A DNA stretch of 62,860 nt from a virus. Each line of letters opens with the position of its first letter. The stretch's first letter is position 1. The notes beneath the pieces are model-generated. The model was not told the DNA's origin and did not search any database. It worked only from the letters and a program-made list of their open reading frames with translations. The position numbers and the translations under genes are program-made. The stretch covers positions 1-62,860 of IMG/VR virus record IMGVR_UViG_3300023108_000024; one strand, 5' to 3'. Below are positions 41,395 to 50,600 of the stretch, one piece after another.

Positions 41395-42984
41395 ATGGCC
41401 TTTAAAGCTGGAACTAGTGACCGCCCTCATTCTACGATAGACGGAATACCATATCTTTATGATTCACCAAAAGCAACATTTGCATATCCGTCATACAGGA
41501 ATATTTTTAGAAAAATAGCTGTTGATGAAGATGCAGCAGACGGTTCTGATTTATTTTTAAATACTGCCTTGACCCCTTATACCGGCCAGCCACGTATGGT
41601 TTATGGTGGCGGTAAAGTATTTTTTGCATGCCCAAGACATAGCAACGCTGGGCAGGAAACAAGCGCTGGCATGTTGTTCGGACTTAACCCAGGCAGAGTT
41701 CATCAAAACAACAAAACAAGATATGGCTATTTAAATGATGTGACCCTTAAATCTAATGATAGGTTTTTTGGAGTATTTTATTATAATGGTGAAAGAGATA
41801 AAAATAATGGATGGGATGATGGAACCCCTTGGGAAAAAATAGATATATGGTCTGGGGGTGCAGGTGCCCAGGCAAACAAATCTATAGCATATACAGCAGG
41901 ATGTATAATATCAGGTGCACCTGGTTATGATGACACCGGTAATAATGTTACAAACGCGGGTGGTGTTCGTGTACAAACTGACTCAGAGCAATATAGTGGT
42001 AATGGGGTAAGATATCATTTACCGTCTTTTTATGGAAATTATTATTATGGAGATGGTCCAAGTCCAGCAGGTGGTGGTGGTCAAAAGGGCGGCATGTACG
42101 ATACTAATGCTTCTGGCTATCAGTTTAATTATATGGGCGCTTCTGTATCAGCTGCTAGTGGAAAAATGGTTGTTGGGTTCAACCGCTCTTTGTATAAACC
42201 TAATACTGCCATAGGTGAAGATAATAAGGTTTGGTTTTATGATGATATGCAAAGTGTATATAGTCCATTTAATGGCTCAGGCAAGGTTATCAAAATGAAG
42301 GATATACCTATTGCTAAATGGTATCATGATAATGCATCAAATTATACTCAATGGGGTGAGTCTCACGATATTGGATGTGGGAGGATTGTGGTAGGAGCAC
42401 CACGTGAAGACATACTTGATGGTGATGGTAATGTGGTAACAAATTACGAAAATCAAGGTGCAATTTATATATTTGACTATAGAGGTAATTTACTAAGAAG
42501 AGTTGCAAATCCAACTCCTAATACTTCTGGTGCAAAGGGCCAATTTGGCCGTAACGTGAAAATTGGTGGTGGAAGAATAGTAGCAAGCGGTTATTCACAG
42601 AGTACTCATGTATTTGATCTTGATGGTAATCATATAAAAGACATTTTAACAGAAACTTCTGGGGTATATTTGGGTGGTTATGAATCTTTTGGAGATCAAA
42701 TAGATGTTGGTTTTGGTTATATTGTAATTGGTGCATACTCTGATTTTATTAACCGTGGTAAAGTTTACTTATATGATCTTGATGGGAATTATTTGGCTTC
42801 AATAACCGGTGATGCTACAAACGAACGTTTTGGTTCCGGAGTATGTTTAGGACCAGGTCAACTTTATATTGGAGGACAGGGGCCCTCTTCAGGCCGAGGG
42901 TATTGTACAGCTTATGAATTAAATTATGGCCGCGGAATCTTTACCCCATATGATGTACAGGCAATGGAAGATGGAGATAAGTAA
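41395..42984 (+). CDS. FG-GAP-like beta-propeller adhesin 1 (529 aa)
   Basis: Repeated blades of the form G-x-G-R-I-V-x-G-A-P...YDLDGN. Examples are IGCGRIVVGAPREDILDGDG, IGGGRIVASGYSQSTHVFDL and VGFGYIVIGAYSDFINRGKV, each followed by YLYDLDGN-type strands. This is an FG-GAP/integrin-like propeller, a fold used for ligand or carbohydrate binding. The N-terminus (PHSTIDGIPYLYDSPKATF) would attach it to the virion. The first of three adjacent paralogues; begins 1 base after the S74 fibre stop. Candidate receptor-binding protein. Confidence 0.7.
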   Translation: MAFKAGTSDRPHSTIDGIPYLYDSPKATFAYPSYRNIFRKIAVDEDAADGSDLFLNTALTPYTGQPRMVYGGGKVFFACPRHSNAGQETSAGMLFGLNPGRVHQNNKTRYGYLNDVTLKSNDRFFGVFYYNGERDKNNGWDDGTPWEKIDIWSGGAGAQANKSIAYTAGCIISGAPGYDDTGNNVTNAGGVRVQTDSEQYSGNGVRYHLPSFYGNYYYGDGPSPAGGGGQKGGMYDTNASGYQFNYMGASVSAASGKMVVGFNRSLYKPNTAIGEDNKVWFYDDMQSVYSPFNGSGKVIKMKDIPIAKWYHDNASNYTQWGESHDIGCGRIVVGAPREDILDGDGNVVTNYENQGAIYIFDYRGNLLRRVANPTPNTSGAKGQFGRNVKIGGGRIVASGYSQSTHVFDLDGNHIKDILTETSGVYLGGYESFGDQIDVGFGYIVIGAYSDFINRGKVYLYDLDGNYLASITGDATNERFGSGVCLGPGQLYIGGQGPSSGRGYCTAYELNYGRGIFTPYDVQAMEDGDK

Positions 42985-44582
42985 TGGCTTTTTATATAGA
43001 TAACGATCCTACTAATAATAATCCACCAGCTGCCAAAAAATTAGTATTAGATGATAGGGATATTATTGTATCTAATCCCAAAGAAAATTATTCACACCTA
43101 ACAACTGATTATACACAAAAAAAGATAAATGTAACAGTTGGAGGTGGTAACAACCAGCAAATGGTGGCTGGATGTGGTATTATAGTACAAAGTCAACAAA
43201 GTTGGACCTATGGCTCGCCCTTCGAAGGTATGGGCCGCGTTATTGTATATAATAAAAAGGGTGAAGAACTTTATAAAATTGATCCTGTTAATGCCACAAC
43301 CCTTCCGGATGGCACAGATCCTGAGTTTGGGGGTGAAGAATTTACACCAGGTATGAGAGACGGTCTGCGTTTTGGAGAAGCCGTTGCGGTTGGTAATGGT
43401 ATATTGGCAATAAGAGTTGGTGGAGCCCATGACAGTGATAATAATGGAAATTTAATAACTCTTAACTTTGCCGCTGGTGCAAATCAGGCTGCTTCAGAAA
43501 ATCAGGGTCATATTGTTTTTTACAGAGCAGCCGATGGTAGATATATTGGCCACGTTGATAGACATAAAAGTATGAACGGTTTAGACAATTCACGTGAAAC
43601 TGGATGGTCTAAGCAATCAAAACAATTGGCAATTACTGGGGGAACATACCCTGGATTTTCTTTATGTATATCATCAGATCATTATATGGATAGTAACTAT
43701 TCAACTACCGGTACAGCTAGTTATGGTTCTAATGAAAGGCCTGGTAGAGTATATGCTCATACTAGTGGTCAATACAATTATAATTCAGGATCAATTGGAT
43801 CGGCTAATAATAAATGGCAGACACATCTACCATCTGCTCTTAATCTTACTAACGCTTATGCAGATGGTCAATACCCAGTTGGATTTTTTGGTATGGTTGA
43901 TTCTTTAGGAGATTCTGCTCAGTGGTATTCAAACCCACAATTTGGAGAATCTTTGGCAGCAGGATTTGGGAGGGTTGTTATAGGAGCACCCGGTGATGGA
44001 ACAAATAATTTTTATTATGATGGGCATGGACCTGGTTCAGCATTTTTGTACAGTACATCTTTAAATCCTTTAAGAAAATTGGCCAACCCTGATCGCAATT
44101 TAAGTAACAATGATGGCTTTGGACATCATGTAGCCATAGGTTGTGGGCTTGTGGGTGTATTGGCTCCATGGTATAATAACAATCAAGGTGCTGCATATAT
44201 TTACGGCTTAGAGGGACAATTTCAATTTAAAGTAGAGGGTATGGCTAATATGAATCCTCTAACCATGTCTATAGCAAACAATCAAATTACTATAGCAGGT
44301 TCTGGAGGATCCTTAGGAGGTCATTTGAGAATATTTGATCTTGAAGGTAATTTATTAGATTCAATTAGAGGTGGTGCCGGTTGGGGATATCTTTTCGGCA
44401 GACCAAGTGGCTGGGGCAAATATATGTCATCAGTTGATGAAACAATTGTTGTTTTGGATCATGGTGATGAAAATTGGGGTGATGACCTAATTTATCAAAA
44501 CGTTGACAGTGGAGCATTCTATATATACGAAACACCAAAAAGACGCAGTAGTGTCTATGATCAAAGTATTAGAGGCGTATAA
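42984..44582 (+). CDS. FG-GAP-like beta-propeller adhesin 2 (532 aa)
   Basis: Overlaps adhesin 1 by 1 base (TAATG). Blades include VAGCGIIVQSQQSWTYGSPF, AVGNGILAIRVGGAHDSDNN, AGFGRVVIGAPGDGTNNFYY and IGCGLVGVLAPWYNNNQGAA, with LFDLEGN/IYGLEGQ-type connecting strands. Same architecture as its neighbours but strongly diverged in the loops, as expected of a duplicated receptor-binding module. C-terminus ends with a short basic tail. Confidence 0.7.
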   Translation: MAFYIDNDPTNNNPPAAKKLVLDDRDIIVSNPKENYSHLTTDYTQKKINVTVGGGNNQQMVAGCGIIVQSQQSWTYGSPFEGMGRVIVYNKKGEELYKIDPVNATTLPDGTDPEFGGEEFTPGMRDGLRFGEAVAVGNGILAIRVGGAHDSDNNGNLITLNFAAGANQAASENQGHIVFYRAADGRYIGHVDRHKSMNGLDNSRETGWSKQSKQLAITGGTYPGFSLCISSDHYMDSNYSTTGTASYGSNERPGRVYAHTSGQYNYNSGSIGSANNKWQTHLPSALNLTNAYADGQYPVGFFGMVDSLGDSAQWYSNPQFGESLAAGFGRVVIGAPGDGTNNFYYDGHGPGSAFLYSTSLNPLRKLANPDRNLSNNDGFGHHVAIGCGLVGVLAPWYNNNQGAAYIYGLEGQFQFKVEGMANMNPLTMSIANNQITIAGSGGSLGGHLRIFDLEGNLLDSIRGGAGWGYLFGRPSGWGKYMSSVDETIVVLDHGDENWGDDLIYQNVDSGAFYIYETPKRRSSVYDQSIRGV

Positions 44583-47164
44583 TGTTTTTTTCTTCAACAA
44601 GAACAATGGGAACACATTTTAATGTTGAACATGATTCTCAACAGTCTTTATTAGCCACATATGCTGATTATGGACAGTCATGGCCACAGGACGGAACCCA
44701 AGATAATTATTCTAGTATAAGCGCCCCTCTCTGGTTACAAGATCCAGTTGATAGGACTCAGGGTGGTACATATACGGTGTTTAACTACAAGGCGCAAGAA
44801 AACCCTGATTATAATCAGTATAAGAGATCCAAGAGTATTCAAATAGGTAATGGCCTTTTAATAGCAAATTCTCCGTATACGGGTGCTGCAGGTAATATAG
44901 ATGGAAGGCTTGATATTTTTGGCCTTAATGGTCAGTTTAGAAGAACACTGTTGCCATATGACGCGTCAAGTAGTTTTACCAATGCTAAGAGAGGGTCGTG
45001 GGCTATTGGGCAGGGTTTAATCGTTGGTGGTAATCAGGATGATGTGTCAGAACGAGGTCGTTGTGACCTTTATAATCTTAATGGGGAAAAACTAGGTCAG
45101 GTCCAAGTAGGATGGGAGTTCTATGATCATTTTGGATGGTCAGTTGCTATTAATGAAAATAGAATTGTAATGGGCGCACCTGGTGCTCACGATCCAAATC
45201 CATCATTTGGTGGCAAAGCTCACGGTAGAGGTTCTATAATGATCTTTGAATATGGTGGAGGTGGTAGATCTGCTAACCTTGGCAGGGCACAAGATGTATA
45301 TATGTTGGCGCATATTTATAATTATGATGATGGATATACACCCACAAGTTCTACTGAAGGTTGTTATGCTATGATGGGCCACGACGTTGCAATTGGTTGT
45401 GGCCGTATTGTAGCAGGTGCACCTGGATATCGCACTGCAGCCGGCAATGGATATCAAACTGGAGCCATTTATATTTTTGATCTTAATGGGGTGAAAATTA
45501 CTAAAATTATTGGTGGTACTTCAGCAAATAAAACTGAAGCGCAAGCTAATGGTGGTGGTGTGGCTAATAACAATGTTTATACTACATCTCAGGTTTTTGG
45601 CAATACATTTGGAATGTGTGTAGACATTGGTCATAATATGATTGTGGTTGGTGACCCAAATGCATTCAACCAAAAAGGTGCTGTATATGTATATGATCTT
45701 AATGGCAATTATATAGGTTATAGAAAAGGGGCTGCGGCAGGAGATCATCTAGGAATGTCGGTTGCCATTGGTGATGGACGTATTGTTGCTGGAGCTCCAC
45801 AAACCTTATTTCCTGACACTGTTTCTACTAATAATGGAGCTGGATATGTTGAAGTACTTAGACTTCCCACTATTTACCAAACTGACAGTGACGCCAATGG
45901 ATCTCTTGTTTTAGAAACAACTCTTTATCCCTGGACATATGCACCTAATGGTGGTGGATATGGTCAATGTGTTGCTATCGGCGAAGGTAAAATAGCAGTA
46001 TCAGACCCATCACGTATAAAGAATGTTCCGGGTGTATCACCATCACCGTACCATGGAGCTGTGTATTTATATGATACCTATAAAATAAATTCACACGAAA
46101 AATTTGCTTTTAATTTAGGTATGGATACAGATATGGGCAAATATAATGAAAACAGACTTGATGATTCTGCATCTTATACAAATAGATCCGGCAGTTTTAC
46201 ATTAAGGGGTATGCTTCCAGGTGTTAGAGCTTCAGAGCTTGTTGAACCGGGAGGTTCTATTTTTATTGATAGTAATTCATTTGTTTATTCTGATGATAGT
46301 ACTCAACCGGGATTACTAATAGATACTGATAATATTACTATAACAAATGCTGGTATTATAATGGGCCGTGGTGGTAATGGAGGTTCGGAATGGTTGGGAG
46401 ATTCTAATGGTAGGGATGGTAGTCCCGCGATTAAAATCCAACCGTGGGTTTCAGGCACAACTATTATCAACAGGCCCGGCGCCGTTATTGCAGGCGGTGG
46501 TGGCGGAGGTAGTGGTAAAGCTGGTGGTGGTGGTGCTGGAGGCGGCCACGGCGGTGTATATAGTATAATGATGGATGCATTGGATTCCAATGCAGATGGT
46601 GTTGTTCCTATGACCGTTTCAGGAGATAATTACACTCAAAGTATTGCGGGTGAATCACTACGAGGCATTGATACCTCAGGTGTAAGTCTAAGTGGCCTTC
46701 CATATGCGAGAGGGTTTGATGGATGGGCAGTAAAACAAGGCAACCCAACTAATCCATCTTCTCCTAGAGCTCTAGGTGGAGAAGGTGGCGGTGCAGGTGG
46801 TTATAGATATGCAAGCGGTGGTACTAGTATATTAGACGCTACTCAAAACATTTGGGGAAGTGGTGGATGGGGTGGCCGTGACGTCTCAAATATATCTAAT
46901 ACTACTAGTGTTTGTAATTCTGGTACTTATGGTCATGGTGGTGGTATAGGAAGTGCTACTGGTACTGGCGGAAATGGATGTGGTAGTTTAGGATACTGGA
47001 ATGGCGGCGGCGGTGGATACGGACAAGCTGGCGCAGCAAGTAATAGCTGGGCTTCAGGCAGTTATACATCATCAGGCGGTGCTAGTATTGAAGGTACCTC
47101 TTTCTTAATTGACAGTGGTACTATGTATGGCGTTCACACAGACACAACAGATATATCTTATTAA
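44582..47164 (+). CDS. FG-GAP adhesin 3 with glycine-rich gp38-like tip (860 aa)
   Basis: Residues about 80-500 form FG-GAP blades (IGQGLIVGGNQDDVSERGRC, IGCGRIVAGAPGYRTAAGNG, IGDGRIVAGAPQTLFPDTVS). Residues about 598-840 are packed with glycine-rich motifs: GRGGNGGSEW, AGGGGGGSGKAGGGGAGGGH, GGEGGGAGGYRY, WNGGGGGYGQAG. Such arrays resemble the polyglycine-II tip of T2/T6/S16 gp38 adhesins, with variable loops between them acting as receptor determinants. It ends shortly before a late promoter, so it closes this three-gene cassette. Confidence 0.75.
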   Translation: MFFSSTRTMGTHFNVEHDSQQSLLATYADYGQSWPQDGTQDNYSSISAPLWLQDPVDRTQGGTYTVFNYKAQENPDYNQYKRSKSIQIGNGLLIANSPYTGAAGNIDGRLDIFGLNGQFRRTLLPYDASSSFTNAKRGSWAIGQGLIVGGNQDDVSERGRCDLYNLNGEKLGQVQVGWEFYDHFGWSVAINENRIVMGAPGAHDPNPSFGGKAHGRGSIMIFEYGGGGRSANLGRAQDVYMLAHIYNYDDGYTPTSSTEGCYAMMGHDVAIGCGRIVAGAPGYRTAAGNGYQTGAIYIFDLNGVKITKIIGGTSANKTEAQANGGGVANNNVYTTSQVFGNTFGMCVDIGHNMIVVGDPNAFNQKGAVYVYDLNGNYIGYRKGAAAGDHLGMSVAIGDGRIVAGAPQTLFPDTVSTNNGAGYVEVLRLPTIYQTDSDANGSLVLETTLYPWTYAPNGGGYGQCVAIGEGKIAVSDPSRIKNVPGVSPSPYHGAVYLYDTYKINSHEKFAFNLGMDTDMGKYNENRLDDSASYTNRSGSFTLRGMLPGVRASELVEPGGSIFIDSNSFVYSDDSTQPGLLIDTDNITITNAGIIMGRGGNGGSEWLGDSNGRDGSPAIKIQPWVSGTTIINRPGAVIAGGGGGGSGKAGGGGAGGGHGGVYSIMMDALDSNADGVVPMTVSGDNYTQSIAGESLRGIDTSGVSLSGLPYARGFDGWAVKQGNPTNPSSPRALGGEGGGAGGYRYASGGTSILDATQNIWGSGGWGGRDVSNISNTTSVCNSGTYGHGGGIGSATGTGGNGCGSLGYWNGGGGGYGQAGAASNSWASGSYTSSGGASIEGTSFLIDSGTMYGVHTDTTDISY

Positions 47165-47188
47165 TTAACTCTTTAAGTTTCTTTTTCT

Positions 47189-47196
47189 TATAAATA
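47189..47196 (+). promoter_or_regulatory. Late promoter TATAAATA
   Basis: Perfect motif in the 86-base gap between 47164 and 47251, the widest gap in the fibre region. Expected start is about 47202. Confidence 0.75.
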
Positions 47197-47250
47197 AGAA
47201 CAACGGAGCAGGGGCACGTGGTGTGTCCGACAAAGAAACTGGAGAGTTTT

Positions 47251-47610
47251 ATGGCCCAATACGAAGAATTTACTATCGATAAAGGTAGCGATATCTCTAT
47301 CGAACTACATCTTGAAGATGCAAATGGCAATACTAAAAACCTGGCTAATCATTCGATTACAGGTACTATGAAAAAATCATATGCAGCAACTACTTCTATT
47401 GAATTTACTACAATAGTTGCATCACCATCTACTGACGGAATTGCTACTCTCTCCCTTACAAATGCTCAGACCGCCCTGTTGGATACAGGCAGATATGTTT
47501 ATGACATTAACATATCTTTTTATGACAGTGATAACAACGAGATTATTGAACGCGTTATGGAGGGAAGAATTCAGGTTACACCCAATGTTACAGAACCACG
47601 ATCTGAATAA
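47251..47610 (+). CDS. BppU-N-like Ig-domain virion protein (119 aa)
   Basis: ATG 47251 is preferred to GTG 47218 because GGAG (47239-47242) precedes it and the family starts here. MAQYEEFTIDKGSDISIELH and TNAQTALLDTGRYVYDINIS match the small immunoglobulin-like N-terminal domain of baseplate upper protein (BppU) type, widespread in marine phages. It probably docks fibres onto the baseplate or caps them. First gene after a late promoter and followed 19 bases later by the giant fibre. Confidence 0.65.
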   Translation: MAQYEEFTIDKGSDISIELHLEDANGNTKNLANHSITGTMKKSYAATTSIEFTTIVASPSTDGIATLSLTNAQTALLDTGRYVYDINISFYDSDNNEIIERVMEGRIQVTPNVTEPRSE

Positions 47611-47629
47611 AGCAATTTCGGAGACTTAA

Positions 47630-50600
47630 ATGCCAATTCAAACATCTCAGCCTAAAAGTACTTATGTAAGAAAAGTAATAGTAGGTACACCTATACGTAG
47701 GGTAACGTCTGGTGCATTTTCCATATTTAATATTACAGGTGTTAATCTTACTAATTTATCAGATAATGATCTTTTACAATTTGATTCTGATACACAGACT
47801 TTTATTAATAGACAAGAGTTAAACGTATTAAAAATTGATGAGATTACTATTGATAGTGATACTATATCTCTTGCTAATGATCATCTTAATATTGAAGGTA
47901 ATGTTGATGTTACTGGCAATATTACTCTTACTGGTATAGGCAATGCTAATATTTTCAGACAAGACATTCTTGGCGCATTTAATGATTCAGACCTTACCAC
48001 AAAACACTATGTAGATGGTGAAGTTGATAAAGTTAAACATGCTATCTTTGTAACTGATGATAATTTTACTGATTCTATTTCTCTTTATGATGCAGAGACA
48101 TTTAGAATTATTGGTGGTAATTCTATTAGTACCTCTGCCACTAAAATTGGATCAGAATACAGACTTGTATTAGACGTTGATTCAACTGGTGTAACTCCTG
48201 GAGAATATGGTTCAGGAGCACAAGTTCCAGTTTTAACCGTAAATGATCAAGGGCAAGTGACCGCCATCAATACAGTTGCTGTTGCTGGTGTTACAAATCT
48301 AGAATATGATTCTTCTGACAATAGTGGTGAAATTACCATATCAACGGCTGACGGTCAAACATTTACTACAGCCGTAACACTTAGTCCGTTCTCTACAAGT
48401 GATTTAAAAGAAAGTGATAACCTTTATTATACAAGAGCAAGATTTGATTCTGCATTAGGAGACGCAACCTCTACATCTACAATTAGAGGTATGATTAGTA
48501 CTTCGGGTGACCTACAATATGATGCTAATACTGGAGTCATTTCAGTTGACATCCAACAGGTTTACACTAGTGAAGACTTTGACTCAGATCTAGATCAAGC
48601 AATTGAAAATAGTGTAAACATACATTGGTATCCTGATTCTAACTATTTTGATTTAAACGTTACAGGTGTTGATTCTGGTACATTTGGTTCAGCAACCGAG
48701 ATTCCAACATTTACTGTTGATAGATATGGTCGTCTATATGACATTACGACTACAACTGTTGCTGGTGTTGACTCAACTAGCTGGTTATCAAATTTAAATA
48801 CATTTAGAATTAATACTGCAGATGGTGGAACTTATGATCAGGTAATTGATTCATTCGGCCAAGACATTAGATTTCAAAATGATGTAAAGATTACTTTAGG
48901 ATCAACAGATGGTATAGACGTTGATCTTTATCATGATGGCAGTAATTTCTTTGTAAAAAATAATGCATCGGGCAAAGTGGAAGTATGGTCTGATCAACAA
49001 TACTTTAAGACCGGTGATGGTAATACTTTATTTGATGCCGAACGTCTTGGTGAAGGCGTAAGACTATTCTATGACAATTTGGTTAAATTCCAAACTACCG
49101 ATAGTGGTGTAAATGTATTAGGCAATATATTACCAGACCTTGATTCAACTTATGATCTTGGTTCACTTAATCGTAGATGGAAAGATCTATATCTTTCTGG
49201 TCAGTCAATATATCTCGGCTCACTTGTATTATCAGATAGTGATGGTGCCCTTGCTGTTAAAAATGCCAATGGTCAAACAGTAGATCTTGTAGCCAAGCAT
49301 GCTAGATTTGATTCAGCCTATATTTCACAATTGACGGTAGATAGTCTAAATGTTTCTCAATTACATATTGACTCTTCATTTATCAATAACTTCAACATTG
49401 TTAATATGGAAGCCAATACTGCCGAGATACAACAATTAGCAGTAGATTCAATTTCAGCTCAAACACTAAATGTTGTAACTGGTGATATTGATCAGTTTAC
49501 TACAGACTCGGCTTATGCAATTCAACTTAACGTTGTAACTGGTGATATTGATACTCTTACATCTGCCAATGCAATTCTTGATTCAGTATATGCGGGACAA
49601 CTTAATGTAGCAACTGGTGATATAGATGCATTAACATCTGCTAATGCTACAATTGATTCAGGTACTATTACTAATCTTAATGCAGTAGATGCTTTAATTG
49701 ATTCAGCACGTATAACAAATTTAAATGTTATTACCGGTGATATTGATACGGCCACATTTGGTCAAGTATCAATTGATTCCGCATATATTTCTCAATTTAA
49801 TGCTGATAGTGGTGTAATTACTAATCTTAAATCTACTTCAGCAATTGTTAATGATAATCTCTTAATTAAAGAAAATGGTTTTATTGAATTTGAACCCACT
49901 GATTACCTATCAGCACCATCATATCAAGAAGGTAGATTGTGGTATAATCAAGATGCTAAGACTCTTTACCTACAAGGTGCAAGCGACAGCCTAGATATCC
50001 TTTTAGGTGAAAGAGAATGGATTAGAGCCAGAAACAATTCTGGTACAACAATTGAAAAAGGTAAGCCTGTTTATATTACCGGAGTTCATATTCCGGGGCA
50101 TCCAATACATGGACGTCATCCTCACATAGCATTAGCAGATGCTTCTGATGTAAATAAAAAAGATGTTATAGGTCTTGCCGGTGAGACTATTGCTGATGGC
50201 TCACATGGGTATGTGGTTGTTCGTGGTGTGCTTAATGGAATAGACACATCTAATCTTACAGAAGGTGAAAGAGTACATTTAGGATTTAATACACCAGGTG
50301 CTCTTACTTCAACTGCTCCTGAATATCCAAATTATCCTATGGATGTTGGTACTTGTCTAACTGCAGATTCTGCTGGTGCTGGTGGTTCTTTATATGTTAC
50401 ATTGTATGATCATACCTTTGAAAGGTTCCGTGTAACTGGTGCTACCCGTATTGATGGTAATGTTACTATTGCGGGTAACCTACAGGTTCTTGGTACACAA
50501 ACCACTTCATCTTCAGCAGCACTAAATGTTTCTGACACATTCATTTATCTTGGGGGTGGTGATACTATTGGCGAAGCTGGTACTAACTTCCAGGGTTTAG

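Noticed and set aside
46303-46590. Proline-rich minus-strand ORF
   Set aside because: Pro codons are the complement of the glycine-rich tip of adhesin 3.
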